Below are positions 1-6,799 of a DNA stretch of 14,905 bases, in pieces (position 1 is the first letter of the stretch; the number at the start of each line of letters is the position of its first letter). This DNA comes from an uncultured Collinsella sp. Lineage in GTDB: Bacteria; Actinomycetota; Coriobacteriia; Coriobacteriales; Coriobacteriaceae. A program made the position numbers and the translations under genes. The stretch is taken from NCBI GenBank assembly GCA_900541665.1, contig UQKV01000050.1, forward strand, positions 1 through 14,905. The letters run 5' to 3'. The notes under the pieces are model-generated. The model saw only the letters and a program-made list of their open reading frames with translations, made no database searches and was not told the DNA's origin.

Positions 1-1
1 C

Positions 2-559
2 CCGCCGCTCGAAGAGCCCGTCGTGAAGCGCGTCATCCACACCACTGCTGACTTCTCGTACGCCGATTCCCTCGTGTTCACCCATGACGCCGCGCACTGT
101 GCGCTCGACGCACTGCGCGCAGGGGCCACGGTGCTCACCGACACGAACATGGCGCTCGCAGGCATAAGCAAGCCCGCGCTCGCGAAGATCGGCTGCCAGG
201 CCGTGTGCTATATGGCCGACCCTGATGTCGCCGCAACGGCGCGCGCCGCGGGCACGACTCGCGCCGTTGCGAGCATGGACAAAGCTTGCGGCATCGAGGG
301 TCCGCTCATCGTGGCCGTCGGCAACGCTCCCACAGCACTTCTGCGCCTCGCCGAGCTCATGGACGCGGGGAAGATCGCGCCCGCGCTCGTCGTTGGGGTG
401 CCGGTCGGGTTTGTGAACGTGGTCGAGGCGAAAGAGGAGCTACTCGCGCGACGCGTGCCGGCCATCGTCGCGAGGGGTCGCAAGGGCGGCTCGACCGTGG
501 CGGCCGCCATTATGAACGCGCTGCTCTACCAGATCACGCGCCCAGGCGGCCCGAAGTGA
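2..559 (+). CDS. cbiC: Precorrin-8X / cobalt-precorrin-8 methylmutase, 5' end missing
   Basis: This enzyme moves a methyl group from C-11 to C-12 of the corrin ring, giving (cobalt-)hydrogenobyrinate/cobyrinate late in cobalamin ring synthesis in the cytoplasm. The reading frame is already open at the left edge, where codons for PPLEEPV precede VKRVIHTTADF. The gene therefore begins outside the window and the GTG at 23 is an internal valine. The VIHTTAD segment carries the histidine known as catalytic in CobH/CbiC. Further family segments are GATVLTDTNM, SMDKACG, VAVGNAPTALLRL, GVPVGFVNVVEAKE and ARGRKGGSTVAAAIMNAL near the C-terminus. About 185 residues are visible of a usual length near 210. 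The stop codon overlaps the GTG start of the next gene by four bases, so the two belong to one operon. The sequence does not separate the aerobic name cobH from the anaerobic name cbiC; cbiC is preferred from what is usual in anaerobic gut bacteria. Confidence 0.93.
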   Translation, partial: PPLEEPVVKRVIHTTADFSYADSLVFTHDAAHCALDALRAGATVLTDTNMALAGISKPALAKIGCQAVCYMADPDVAATARAAGTTRAVASMDKACGIEGPLIVAVGNAPTALLRLAELMDAGKIAPALVVGVPVGFVNVVEAKEELLARRVPAIVARGRKGGSTVAAAIMNALLYQITRPGGPK

Positions 560-1329
560 CGGCGCCCGCATCCGCGCCGGCGCTGCGCATCTTCGCCGGC
601 ACCACCGAGGGCCGCCTTCTGTGCGAATGGGCGAGCGGGGCGGGCATCCCCGCCCGTGCCTACGCGGCAACCGAGTACGGAGGCGAGCTTTTGGGCGAGC
701 TTCCGGGCATCGAGGTGCATGCGGGCAGGCTCGACGAGGCCGACATGGAGCGCGAGCTTTCCGGCGCGCGCATCGTCGTCGACGCCACACATCCCTTCGC
801 TACGCTCGCAAGCGGCAACATCCGGGCCGCTTCGCTCGCCATGGGTGCACGATGCCTGCGCCTTGCGCGCCCGGTCGAGGCGCTGCCCAAAGGCGTCGTG
901 TCGGTCGCGTCGATCGCCTGCGCAGCGCGCTTTCTCTCCGAGAACCCGGGTCGCGCGCTTCTGACGACGGGGAGCAAGGAGCTTGCTCCCTACACGCGCG
1001 TCGCCGATTTCGCGGAGCGCTTCTTCGTGCGTGTGCTTCCGCTGCCCGGTGCTATAACGAAGTGCATCGACGCGGGGTTTTCGCCGTCGCACGTCATCGG
1101 CATGCAGGGGCCCTTCACCCGCGAGCTCAACGAGGCGATGCTTCGGCAGGTGGGCGCCCAGTGGCTTGTGACCAAGGACTCGGGAACCGTAGGCGGCACG
1201 GCCGAGAAGATCGCCTCCGCGCGCGACGTGGGAGCGCGCTGTATCGTGGTCGCCCGTCCCGCCGAGGGAGGCGGGGCCCTTTCGCTTCGGGAAGTGGAAG
1301 ACGCGCTCTTACGGGAGTTCGCGCGCTAG
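556..1329 (+). CDS. cbiJ: Precorrin-6A / cobalt-precorrin-6A reductase
   Basis: An NAD(P)H-dependent reductase that converts (cobalt-)precorrin-6A to precorrin-6B in corrin ring synthesis. From the chosen start it is 257 residues, the normal family length. Family landmarks are the N-terminal nucleotide-binding segment FAGTTEGR (residues 13-20), VVDATHPFA (74-82), LLTTGSKEL (135-143), MQGPF (183-187) and KDSGTVGGTAEKI (207-219), which precedes a short V-V-A-R-P strand. The start is the GTG at 556, which overlaps the cbiC stop as GTGA. This places the FAGTTEGR strand close to the N-terminus, as in known CobK/CbiJ. There is no clear Shine-Dalgarno sequence, so translation is probably coupled to cbiC. 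The same frame stays open upstream to an ATG at 286, but that would overlap cbiC by more than 270 bases and is not credible. It is the last gene of the operon in this window, and the next gene converges on it only 34 bases away. Confidence 0.93.
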   Translation: MTAPASAPALRIFAGTTEGRLLCEWASGAGIPARAYAATEYGGELLGELPGIEVHAGRLDEADMERELSGARIVVDATHPFATLASGNIRAASLAMGARCLRLARPVEALPKGVVSVASIACAARFLSENPGRALLTTGSKELAPYTRVADFAERFFVRVLPLPGAITKCIDAGFSPSHVIGMQGPFTRELNEAMLRQVGAQWLVTKDSGTVGGTAEKIASARDVGARCIVVARPAEGGGALSLREVEDALLREFAR

Positions 1330-1363
1330 GCGCTCTAATTCACCGCAACTTGTTGGTGGTGGC

Positions 1364-2578
1364 TTACTGGTAGCGTAGGCACTCCACCGGGTCGAGCTTT
1401 GCCGCGCGTCGAGCGGGGTAGAAGCCAAAGATTACGCCGATGCCGACCGATACGGCAAACGCGATCAACACTGTCGTAATGGAGAAGCTTGGCGTGATCG
1501 TCCCGGTAGCTCCAAACTCGCTCATGATGCCCGAGCTTGCGGCAAAGAACGTGAGTCCCCATGCCAGCAGATAGCCAATCAGGACACCCAGCAGACCGCC
1601 GGTGATGCACAATGCCGAAGACTCGGCCAAAAACTGCGCGGTGATATCGCGACGACTGGCGCCCAGAGCACGGCGAATACCGATCTCGCGGATGCGCTCA
1701 GTCACGTTGGTGAGCATCATATTCATAATGCCGATACCGCCGACAAGCAGCGAGATGCTGGCGACAGCGCCCATGATGAGCGAGAATGCGCCCATAAAGG
1801 AGTTGAGTGCATCGATGGCGCTTTTCATGGATGTCGCCGATACACTGTCGTACTCATCCTCCTCCTTGATGCCCTTCATCGCGCGCACCTTGGACTCGAT
1901 GGTCTTACAAAGCTCATCCATGTCCGTGCCCTCGGCGGCAAGTGCCGTCACGCTGGGGAATGAAGGATTCTCGTCGCTAAACAGCCCGGAGATGGTTTCG
2001 CGTGGCATATACAGCGTGAGCGAGCCCATGGAGTCGCTGCCGCCATCAATCACGCCTACAATCTGCACCTCGCCGTTGGAAACCTTGATGGTTTTCCCCA
2101 GCGCATCCTGTTCGTTGCCGAAAAGCTGATCGGCGCCGTTGCGGCTGATGAGCGCCACGCGCGAGCCTGATTGGGACTCGACCTGGGAATAGGTGCGCCC
2201 CGCAACGAGCTTGCTGGCCCCCACGGCGTCGAGCATGTCGCTATCGACACCCTGTGCCATGACGGTATAGCTTTTATCGCCGGTCTTGTACTCGGTGTAC
2301 GCGCTGTCGACAATGCCGATCTGCTCTATCTGCGGAACCAGTTTTTGAAGCTTCTCGATGTCCGACTCGGTGAGTTCTTGCGACGAATAGATTTGCACCA
2401 TGCGTGCCGCATTGAGGCCCAGACTGTTGACCAGGCTGTTTTGGATGCCGCCGATGAGCGAAGTCATGGCGATAACCGAGGCGATGCCGATGACAATGCC
2501 CAGGATGGTGAGCAGGCTGCGCCACTTGTTGGCTTCGAGCGAGTGAATGGCTTCCTGGATGAGATCGCGGGCGCTCAT
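1364..2578 (-). CDS. MacB/FtsX-type ABC transporter permease
   Basis: The integral-membrane subunit of a MacB/YknZ-type ABC exporter, 404 residues. Its topology is the family's four-helix plan: one helix at about residues 20-42 (SLLTILGIVIGIASV), a large extracellular MacB-type domain at about 45-260, then three helices near 262-288, 320-348 and 366-388. Between helices 2 and 3 lies the FtsX-family cytoplasmic segment TERIREIGIRRALGASRRDI (293-312), which contacts the ATPase. The C-terminus YPARRAAKLDPVECLRYQ is typical. It starts with ATG overlapping the ATPase stop as ATGA, behind a good Shine-Dalgarno AAAGGAGA, so the two genes are co-translated. Such permeases act mechanically (mechanotransmission) rather than through a classical channel. 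The substrate cannot be read from the sequence; toxins, peptides or lipids are all possible. I see no terminator in the 34 bases before the convergent cbiJ stop. Confidence 0.93.
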   Translation of the reverse strand: MSARDLIQEAIHSLEANKWRSLLTILGIVIGIASVIAMTSLIGGIQNSLVNSLGLNAARMVQIYSSQELTESDIEKLQKLVPQIEQIGIVDSAYTEYKTGDKSYTVMAQGVDSDMLDAVGASKLVAGRTYSQVESQSGSRVALISRNGADQLFGNEQDALGKTIKVSNGEVQIVGVIDGGSDSMGSLTLYMPRETISGLFSDENPSFPSVTALAAEGTDMDELCKTIESKVRAMKGIKEEDEYDSVSATSMKSAIDALNSFMGAFSLIMGAVASISLLVGGIGIMNMMLTNVTERIREIGIRRALGASRRDITAQFLAESSALCITGGLLGVLIGYLLAWGLTFFAASSGIMSEFGATGTITPSFSITTVLIAFAVSVGIGVIFGFYPARRAAKLDPVECLRYQ

Positions 2579-3348
2579 GCCATCTCTCCTTTCGGCCGGT
2601 TGACGGAGGCGGAAATCATGGGCAAGCTATCTACGGCGCTGCGTAGGGTCCGCGGTGCATGTGGAATATACGCGCCGTCGTGAACGCGACCGTCGCGGAT
2701 GGTCACGGCACGGTCGGCCTCGGCGGCGATGCCGGGGTCGTGTGTGATGAGCACGATGGTTTTGCCGCGCTTCTGGAGCTTATGGAAGGTCTCCATTACA
2801 AGCGCTCCGGTCGCGGAGTCCAGGTTTCCCGTCGGCTCATCGGCCAGGATGATGGGCGGGTCATTGACGAGGGCGCGTGCGATGGCGACACGCTGCATCT
2901 GGCCGCCCGAGAGCTCGGATATGCGGTGGTCCCAGTGGTCGACGGGCAGCGTGACGGCCTGCAGCGCGTGCACGGCGCGCATCTCGCGCTGGCTACGGGG
3001 CACATTGGTGTAGGCCAGCGGCAGCATGACGTTTTCGATAACCGACAGGCGCGGCAGCAGGTTGAAGCTCTGAAAGACAAAGCCAATGCTCAGGGCGCGA
3101 ACTTCGGTGAGCTCGTCATCGTCAAGCTCGGCCACGTTGAGCCCTTGCAGGTAATAGTCGCCCGCCGTCGGTTTGTCCAGACAGCCCAGGATGTTCATGA
3201 GCGTTGACTTGCCCGAGCCCGAAGGGCCGGTAATGGCGACGAATTCGCCGCTCATCACCGCAAGGTTCACGTTGTGCAGGATATGGGCGCAGCCGGCCTC
3301 GCTCTCAAAGATGCGGTGCACGTTGCGGATGTCGATAACGGGACGCAT
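2575..3348 (-). CDS. ABC transporter ATP-binding protein (MacB/LolD-like)
   Basis: The cytoplasmic ATPase that powers the exporter encoded on either side of it, 257 residues. All ABC motifs are present: Walker A GPSGSGKST (41-49), Q-loop Q93 in VFQSFNLLP, signature LSGGQ (146-150), Walker B IILADE with catalytic Glu171, D-loop SAT after GNLD, and switch His203 in ITHD. The GFVFQSFNLLPRLSVIENVMLP segment (89-110) is characteristic of the MacB/LolD/FtsE branch, which pairs with FtsX-type permeases. The C-terminal 30 or so residues after TIRDGRVHDG are an unrecognised tail without motifs. The ATG shares its A with the upstream adaptor stop (TAATG), and the stop overlaps the permease start (ATGA), so all three genes form one translationally coupled unit. 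The order adaptor, ATPase, permease matches Bacillus yknX-yknY-yknZ. Confidence 0.95.
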   Translation of the reverse strand: MRPVIDIRNVHRIFESEAGCAHILHNVNLAVMSGEFVAITGPSGSGKSTLMNILGCLDKPTAGDYYLQGLNVAELDDDELTEVRALSIGFVFQSFNLLPRLSVIENVMLPLAYTNVPRSQREMRAVHALQAVTLPVDHWDHRISELSGGQMQRVAIARALVNDPPIILADEPTGNLDSATGALVMETFHKLQKRGKTIVLITHDPGIAAEADRAVTIRDGRVHDGAYIPHAPRTLRSAVDSLPMISASVNRPKGEMA

Positions 3349-4784
3349 TACATACCCTCGTCGGCAGACATGCTGCCTGAATTCGCGCCGTAGCCGCCGT
3401 CAGCCGTTGCGTCCGCTCCGGTGTCCATGACGAGGGTGTCGCCATCGCGCAGCTTGGTAACCGGCACGTTGGGGTTGATCTCGTTGCCCTGGTCGTCGCG
3501 CTTGACCTGTGTCTTGCCGACTACGGCTTCGTTGTCGTTTTGCGTCACGACGGTCACCTTCACGCGACGGGTTTGCTTGCCCTCGTCATCAGTCGCCACG
3601 TTGACGTAATAGTGTTCGCCGTCTTCGGTCATGAGCGCCATCGTCGGCACCATCACCACGTCGTCGAGCTGCTCGGTCACCACCGATACCTCGGCCGTCA
3701 TGCCCGGCTTCAGGCGCGCGTCGGGCGCCTCAATGAGAATGTCGACGTTAAAGGTTACGCTGCCGCCGCCACTGTTGGCGGCGTCGGAGTTTGCCACCGA
3801 CGCGATAGCCGTGACGGTGCCCTGGCTCACGATATCGGGAAACGCGGGATACGTGACGTTGGCGCTCTGCCCAACGGCGATCTTGGCGATGTCCTTTTCG
3901 CCCACCTGCACGGTCACCTTCATCTTGGACAGGTCGGCGATCTGCATGCACTGCTTGCCGCCGCTCGTATCGCTTTCGCCCATGATCATGCCGCCCGTAA
4001 CCGTGGCGCCCACTTTGGCATTGAGCTCCACGATGCTACCCGAGCTCGGGGCCGTGACCGTGCGACTGGAGGCCTTGGCGTTCGCCTGGTCGAGGCTTGC
4101 CTGGGCTGATGCGAGGCTGCGCTGCGCGGCCGATACGGCGTTCGTGTCCGCTGATGCGGCGGAGACGCCAGCCGCTGCGGAAGCTCCCTCGACGTCCGTC
4201 GTTGGGGTGGCCTGCGCGGCAGCTGCGGCTTTCTGCGCGTTGGCGAGGTCTTCCTGAGCGGCTGCAACTGCACGTTGCGCCTCGGCAACGTTGCGATCGA
4301 GCTCGTCGTTTTTAATGGTCATAAGCACGTCGCCCTCGTTGACGGATTGGCCTGCCTGCACGTTGATAGAATCGACCGTGCCGTCGACAGAAGGGGAGAC
4401 CACTGAGGACGAAATGGGTTTGAGCTGGCCTTTCGCCTCGACCGTTGTGGTAAACGTGCCCTCGGTCACCATGTCGGTCACCGGCCCGTTGTTGCCTGCG
4501 GGCCGTGCGTTGATGGCTAAGGTCATGACAACGGCGATGAGCACAATGGCGGCCACGACGCCGGCCGCAATGCCGCGTCGGATGAGCTTTTTGCGTCGAC
4601 GTTCGGCACGTTTTGCCTTGAGCTTGGCATATGCCTCTTCATCGGAAATCTCGGTCGCATCGTTCGCGCGTCCGCTCTGCTTGTCGGTGTGTACGTTTGT
4701 AATCAGAGGAATCGTTTCGGTGACATCTTCGGGCCTGTGCTCGGTATCATCCGGGCCCGGGGTGGTCGTGGGGACATTCGGCAT
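3348..4784 (-). CDS. Membrane-fusion (MacA/YknX-like, HlyD family) adaptor of ABC exporter
   Basis: The extracytoplasmic adaptor subunit of the ABC exporter, 478 residues from the chosen start. In order it shows a polar, Asp/Glu/Thr-rich cytoplasmic N-terminus (1-60), a basic stop AERRRKKLIRR (60-70), one transmembrane helix (71-93), the first half of a biotinyl/lipoyl-like domain (GTVDSINVQAGQSVNEGDVL, 135-154), an Ala/Gln-rich coiled-coil hairpin (about 162-237), the second lipoyl half (SRTVTAPSSGSIVELNAKVG, 240-259), beta-barrel and membrane-proximal domains to about 450, and a Gly/Ser/Asp-rich tail. The start is the ATG at 4784 because AAAGGAGA lies just upstream. The frame is open back to 4847, but those codons lie within a hairpin. 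The stop overlaps the ATPase start by one base. In a monoderm cell such an adaptor has no outer-membrane partner and may span the thick wall. The substrate is unknown. Confidence 0.9.
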   Translation of the reverse strand: MPNVPTTTPGPDDTEHRPEDVTETIPLITNVHTDKQSGRANDATEISDEEAYAKLKAKRAERRRKKLIRRGIAAGVVAAIVLIAVVMTLAINARPAGNNGPVTDMVTEGTFTTTVEAKGQLKPISSSVVSPSVDGTVDSINVQAGQSVNEGDVLMTIKNDELDRNVAEAQRAVAAAQEDLANAQKAAAAAQATPTTDVEGASAAAGVSAASADTNAVSAAQRSLASAQASLDQANAKASSRTVTAPSSGSIVELNAKVGATVTGGMIMGESDTSGGKQCMQIADLSKMKVTVQVGEKDIAKIAVGQSANVTYPAFPDIVSQGTVTAIASVANSDAANSGGGSVTFNVDILIEAPDARLKPGMTAEVSVVTEQLDDVVMVPTMALMTEDGEHYYVNVATDDEGKQTRRVKVTVVTQNDNEAVVGKTQVKRDDQGNEINPNVPVTKLRDGDTLVMDTGADATADGGYGANSGSMSADEGM

Positions 4785-4788
4785 AGCG

Positions 4789-4796
4789 TCTCCTTT
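4789..4796 (-). promoter_or_regulatory. Shine-Dalgarno that fixes the adaptor start
   Basis: Read on the minus strand, AAAGGAGA lies with its AGGAG core six bases ahead of the ATG at 4784. It decides between this start and the in-frame upstream ATG at 4847, which has no such site. Confidence 0.8.
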
Positions 4797-4819
4797 ATAG
4801 AAAGTACCTCGATAAGTAT

Positions 4820-4847
4820 ATGCGCCCACCGGTTGGGGCGGGCGCAT
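4820..4847 (-). terminator. Hairpin between the L,D-transpeptidase and exporter operons, possible terminator
   Basis: An 8-bp perfect stem (ATGCGCCC, 4820-4827, with GGGCGCAT, 4840-4847) encloses a 12-base loop containing CCGGTTGGGG. It lies 69 bases past the L,D-transpeptidase stop and ahead of the exporter adaptor. No clear U tract follows on the minus strand, where the next bases read ATACTTATCG, so intrinsic termination is uncertain. A TATACT reading (4820-4815) begins at the foot of the hairpin and could be a -10 box for the exporter operon, although no -35 match is evident. Confidence 0.45.
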
Positions 4848-4916
4848 GGGACGGTTTCTTTCGGAACTGTTAGATTGGTCACAGCAGCTCCATGTTGTAG
4901 GAATGTGCGCGTTGCA

Positions 4917-6650
4917 CTACGAGTGGACAACCACGCACAGGCCGACTTTGATGCAGTCGTGAAGTGCCTTGGCGTCTGCCAGGCGCAGGTTGATGCAACC
5001 GTGGCTGCCGCACCACTTGTACGACTCGGCATTATCGAAGCTCTTGTCGTTTTGCCAGGTGGCGTCGTGGAAGCCGATCATGTTGCCCTCAAACGGCATC
5101 CAGTAGCTCACCGGGCTCTCATATTTGGGTTTACCGGTCTCGGGGTCCTTGGCTCCGATTAGGGTGCTGCCGCCGTCGTTGCTGTTGATCTGCCACACGC
5201 CCTCGGGGGTGGCGTCTTCGCCCGGTTTGCCGGAAATAAAGTTGGCCTCCCACACGATATTGCCGTTCTCGTCGTAGTAGCGCGCGTGCTGCTCGGACAG
5301 ATCGACATCGATGTATGCCTTCCAGTCGGGCTCTCCCTTTGCGGTAAAGGTATCGGCCTTCTGGGAGTACTTGATCTCGATTTCGCCGGTCTGCTTGTTG
5401 TTAATGGCGTCCTCGACCTGCTTGGCGAGCGAGCTGCTGTCGATGGACCAACCAAAGTCGCCGCCTTCGACGGCGCACTGCTTGCCATCGGCGCGCGTCC
5501 ACCAACGAGTGGAGCCCACGGTATTAAAGCCGTTGGCGAGCTCGGCTGCCCAGCTACTGATCTGCGACGTATCGAGCGTGGGGTTGGCCGGATCGGCAAA
5601 GCTGATCCACTGCAACACGGAGCTGCCGTCGACCTTTCCGGCATCCTCGCCGTTGAGCTTGAGGGTCACGTTGACGCCCAGGAAGTTGTTGGCGGCATCG
5701 CATGCGGCCTGAATCTGATCATCGGTCAGCGTTCCATTGAGCGGCTCATAGGCATCGTTGCCGAGCTTGGAAAGATCTACGGTCTCGGCCAGCGAGGCAA
5801 GCTCGAGCTCGACATACTTAATTACATGCTCGCGGTTGAGTTTTTCGTTGGAGCGCGCCTTCTCGACGGTAAACTTGCCGGCCTGCTCGTCAAAGGAGCT
5901 ATTGGCCTCGAACGTGCCCGAACGGCCCTCGTTAAACTCGTCGATGGCGGCGCCTAGATCCTTCTCAAACTTCTTTTGGTCAAAGGTGTCGGAGAGCATG
6001 GACAGGTCGACGTCTTGATCAAGATCGACTTCGTTGGAGGTAGCGGTTGTTTTGGTCTTGCCGCTTAAGGATTCCACAAGGCGGACCGGCCATACAAAGG
6101 CTTCGTTGTGGCTGATGATCTCTTTTGCGGCAGCCTCTCCGTCGACGATGGGTTCATCGGACTCGGGCTGATAGGTCCAGTTAAAGTCACCTCCTGTCAC
6201 GGTGAGCTTATAGTGCTTCCATGCCGAGTTGACCTTGGTGGCGGCAGACGAAGCGTTGGAGAACGAGACGTCGACGCCGGCGATGGTGGTGTTGGGGTAG
6301 GCTACCTGCGAAAACGCTACGACGCCTACGATGTAGACAATAACGATTAGACCCAGGACGACAAAGAGCGTCGTCTTTTTGCCTGACTTTTTGTTGTCGT
6401 TGGGCTTGCACGCGGGGCCACGATCGCCTCGAGCGTGCGTGGGGGGCTGCTTGGGCGCATTGCCGTTTGCCTGGCGCTGCTGACGTTGTTGACGCTGCTG
6501 TCGCTGTTGGTTCGGGCGTTGGGAAGCGTTTGCTGCACTACGCTGCTGACCGTGGTTCGGCGCGATAGGACGCGGCGACTGAACGCCGCCGGTGTGCCTG
6601 CTCGGCTGCTGCGGATCGGGAATCAGTTGAGTTCGATCGTTTTGCGACAT
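4917..6650 (-). CDS. Membrane-anchored L,D-transpeptidase (YkuD) with peptidoglycan-binding domains
   Basis: A cell-wall enzyme expected to make 3-3 (meso-DAP or equivalent) peptidoglycan cross-links outside the membrane, 577 residues. The N-terminal 90 residues are cytoplasmic and rich in Pro, Gln and Asn, with a (QQR) tandem run at 48-60. A transmembrane anchor follows at about 93-116. The region 120-440 resembles the PG_binding_4 repeats of Ldt proteins, with two related stretches, TGGDFNWTYQ and EGGDFGWSID. The YkuD catalytic domain occupies about 445-577. It contains GFHDATW (His528) and SHGCINLR with nucleophile Cys552, the HX(n)SHGC(h)N signature. The ATG at 6650 is preferred: AAGGA lies about ten bases upstream, whereas for the in-frame ATG at 6659 the same AAGGA would be only one base away. 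It is apparently transcribed alone, with a strong TATAAT upstream. Confidence 0.93.
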   Translation of the reverse strand: MSQNDRTQLIPDPQQPSRHTGGVQSPRPIAPNHGQQRSAANASQRPNQQRQQRQQRQQRQANGNAPKQPPTHARGDRGPACKPNDNKKSGKKTTLFVVLGLIVIVYIVGVVAFSQVAYPNTTIAGVDVSFSNASSAATKVNSAWKHYKLTVTGGDFNWTYQPESDEPIVDGEAAAKEIISHNEAFVWPVRLVESLSGKTKTTATSNEVDLDQDVDLSMLSDTFDQKKFEKDLGAAIDEFNEGRSGTFEANSSFDEQAGKFTVEKARSNEKLNREHVIKYVELELASLAETVDLSKLGNDAYEPLNGTLTDDQIQAACDAANNFLGVNVTLKLNGEDAGKVDGSSVLQWISFADPANPTLDTSQISSWAAELANGFNTVGSTRWWTRADGKQCAVEGGDFGWSIDSSSLAKQVEDAINNKQTGEIEIKYSQKADTFTAKGEPDWKAYIDVDLSEQHARYYDENGNIVWEANFISGKPGEDATPEGVWQINSNDGGSTLIGAKDPETGKPKYESPVSYWMPFEGNMIGFHDATWQNDKSFDNAESYKWCGSHGCINLRLADAKALHDCIKVGLCVVVHS

Positions 6651-6707
6651 CGTATGCATATCCTTCGATTTTCGCCTTGCGGGTCATCGTGTTTTTACTG
6701 GGCTTGC

Positions 6708-6713
6708 ATTATA
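6708..6713 (-). promoter_or_regulatory. Probable -10 box of the L,D-transpeptidase gene
   Basis: The minus strand reads TATAAT, a perfect sigma-70-type -10 hexamer. The hexamer 17 bases upstream, ACCACA, matches TTGACA in only three positions. The predicted transcript would start near 6701 and have a leader of about 50 bases before the ATG at 6650. The position, downstream of the serine dehydratase terminator, supports an independent promoter. Confidence 0.5.
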
Positions 6714-6757
6714 GCGATTGCCCTGCTGTTTGTGGTACGGAAACGGTGGCATTCAAA

Positions 6758-6783
6758 AGAGGTGGGACATTTGTCCCACCTTT
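6758..6783 (-). terminator. Intrinsic terminator of the L-serine dehydratase gene
   Basis: GGTGGGAC (6761-6768) pairs with GTCCCACC (6773-6780) around a four-base loop. The stem extends by A-T, G-T and A-T pairs. On the minus strand it is followed by CTCTTTTGAA, a short U tract. It begins 17 bases beyond the serine dehydratase stop codon. Confidence 0.75.
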
Positions 6784-6799
6784 GAGTCATTCTTAGCCG

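Noticed and set aside
286..555. In-frame upstream extension of cbiJ
   Set aside because: It overlaps cbiC by over 270 bases, and the translation is Arg/Gly-rich with no family similarity; the GTG at 556 restores the normal N-terminus.
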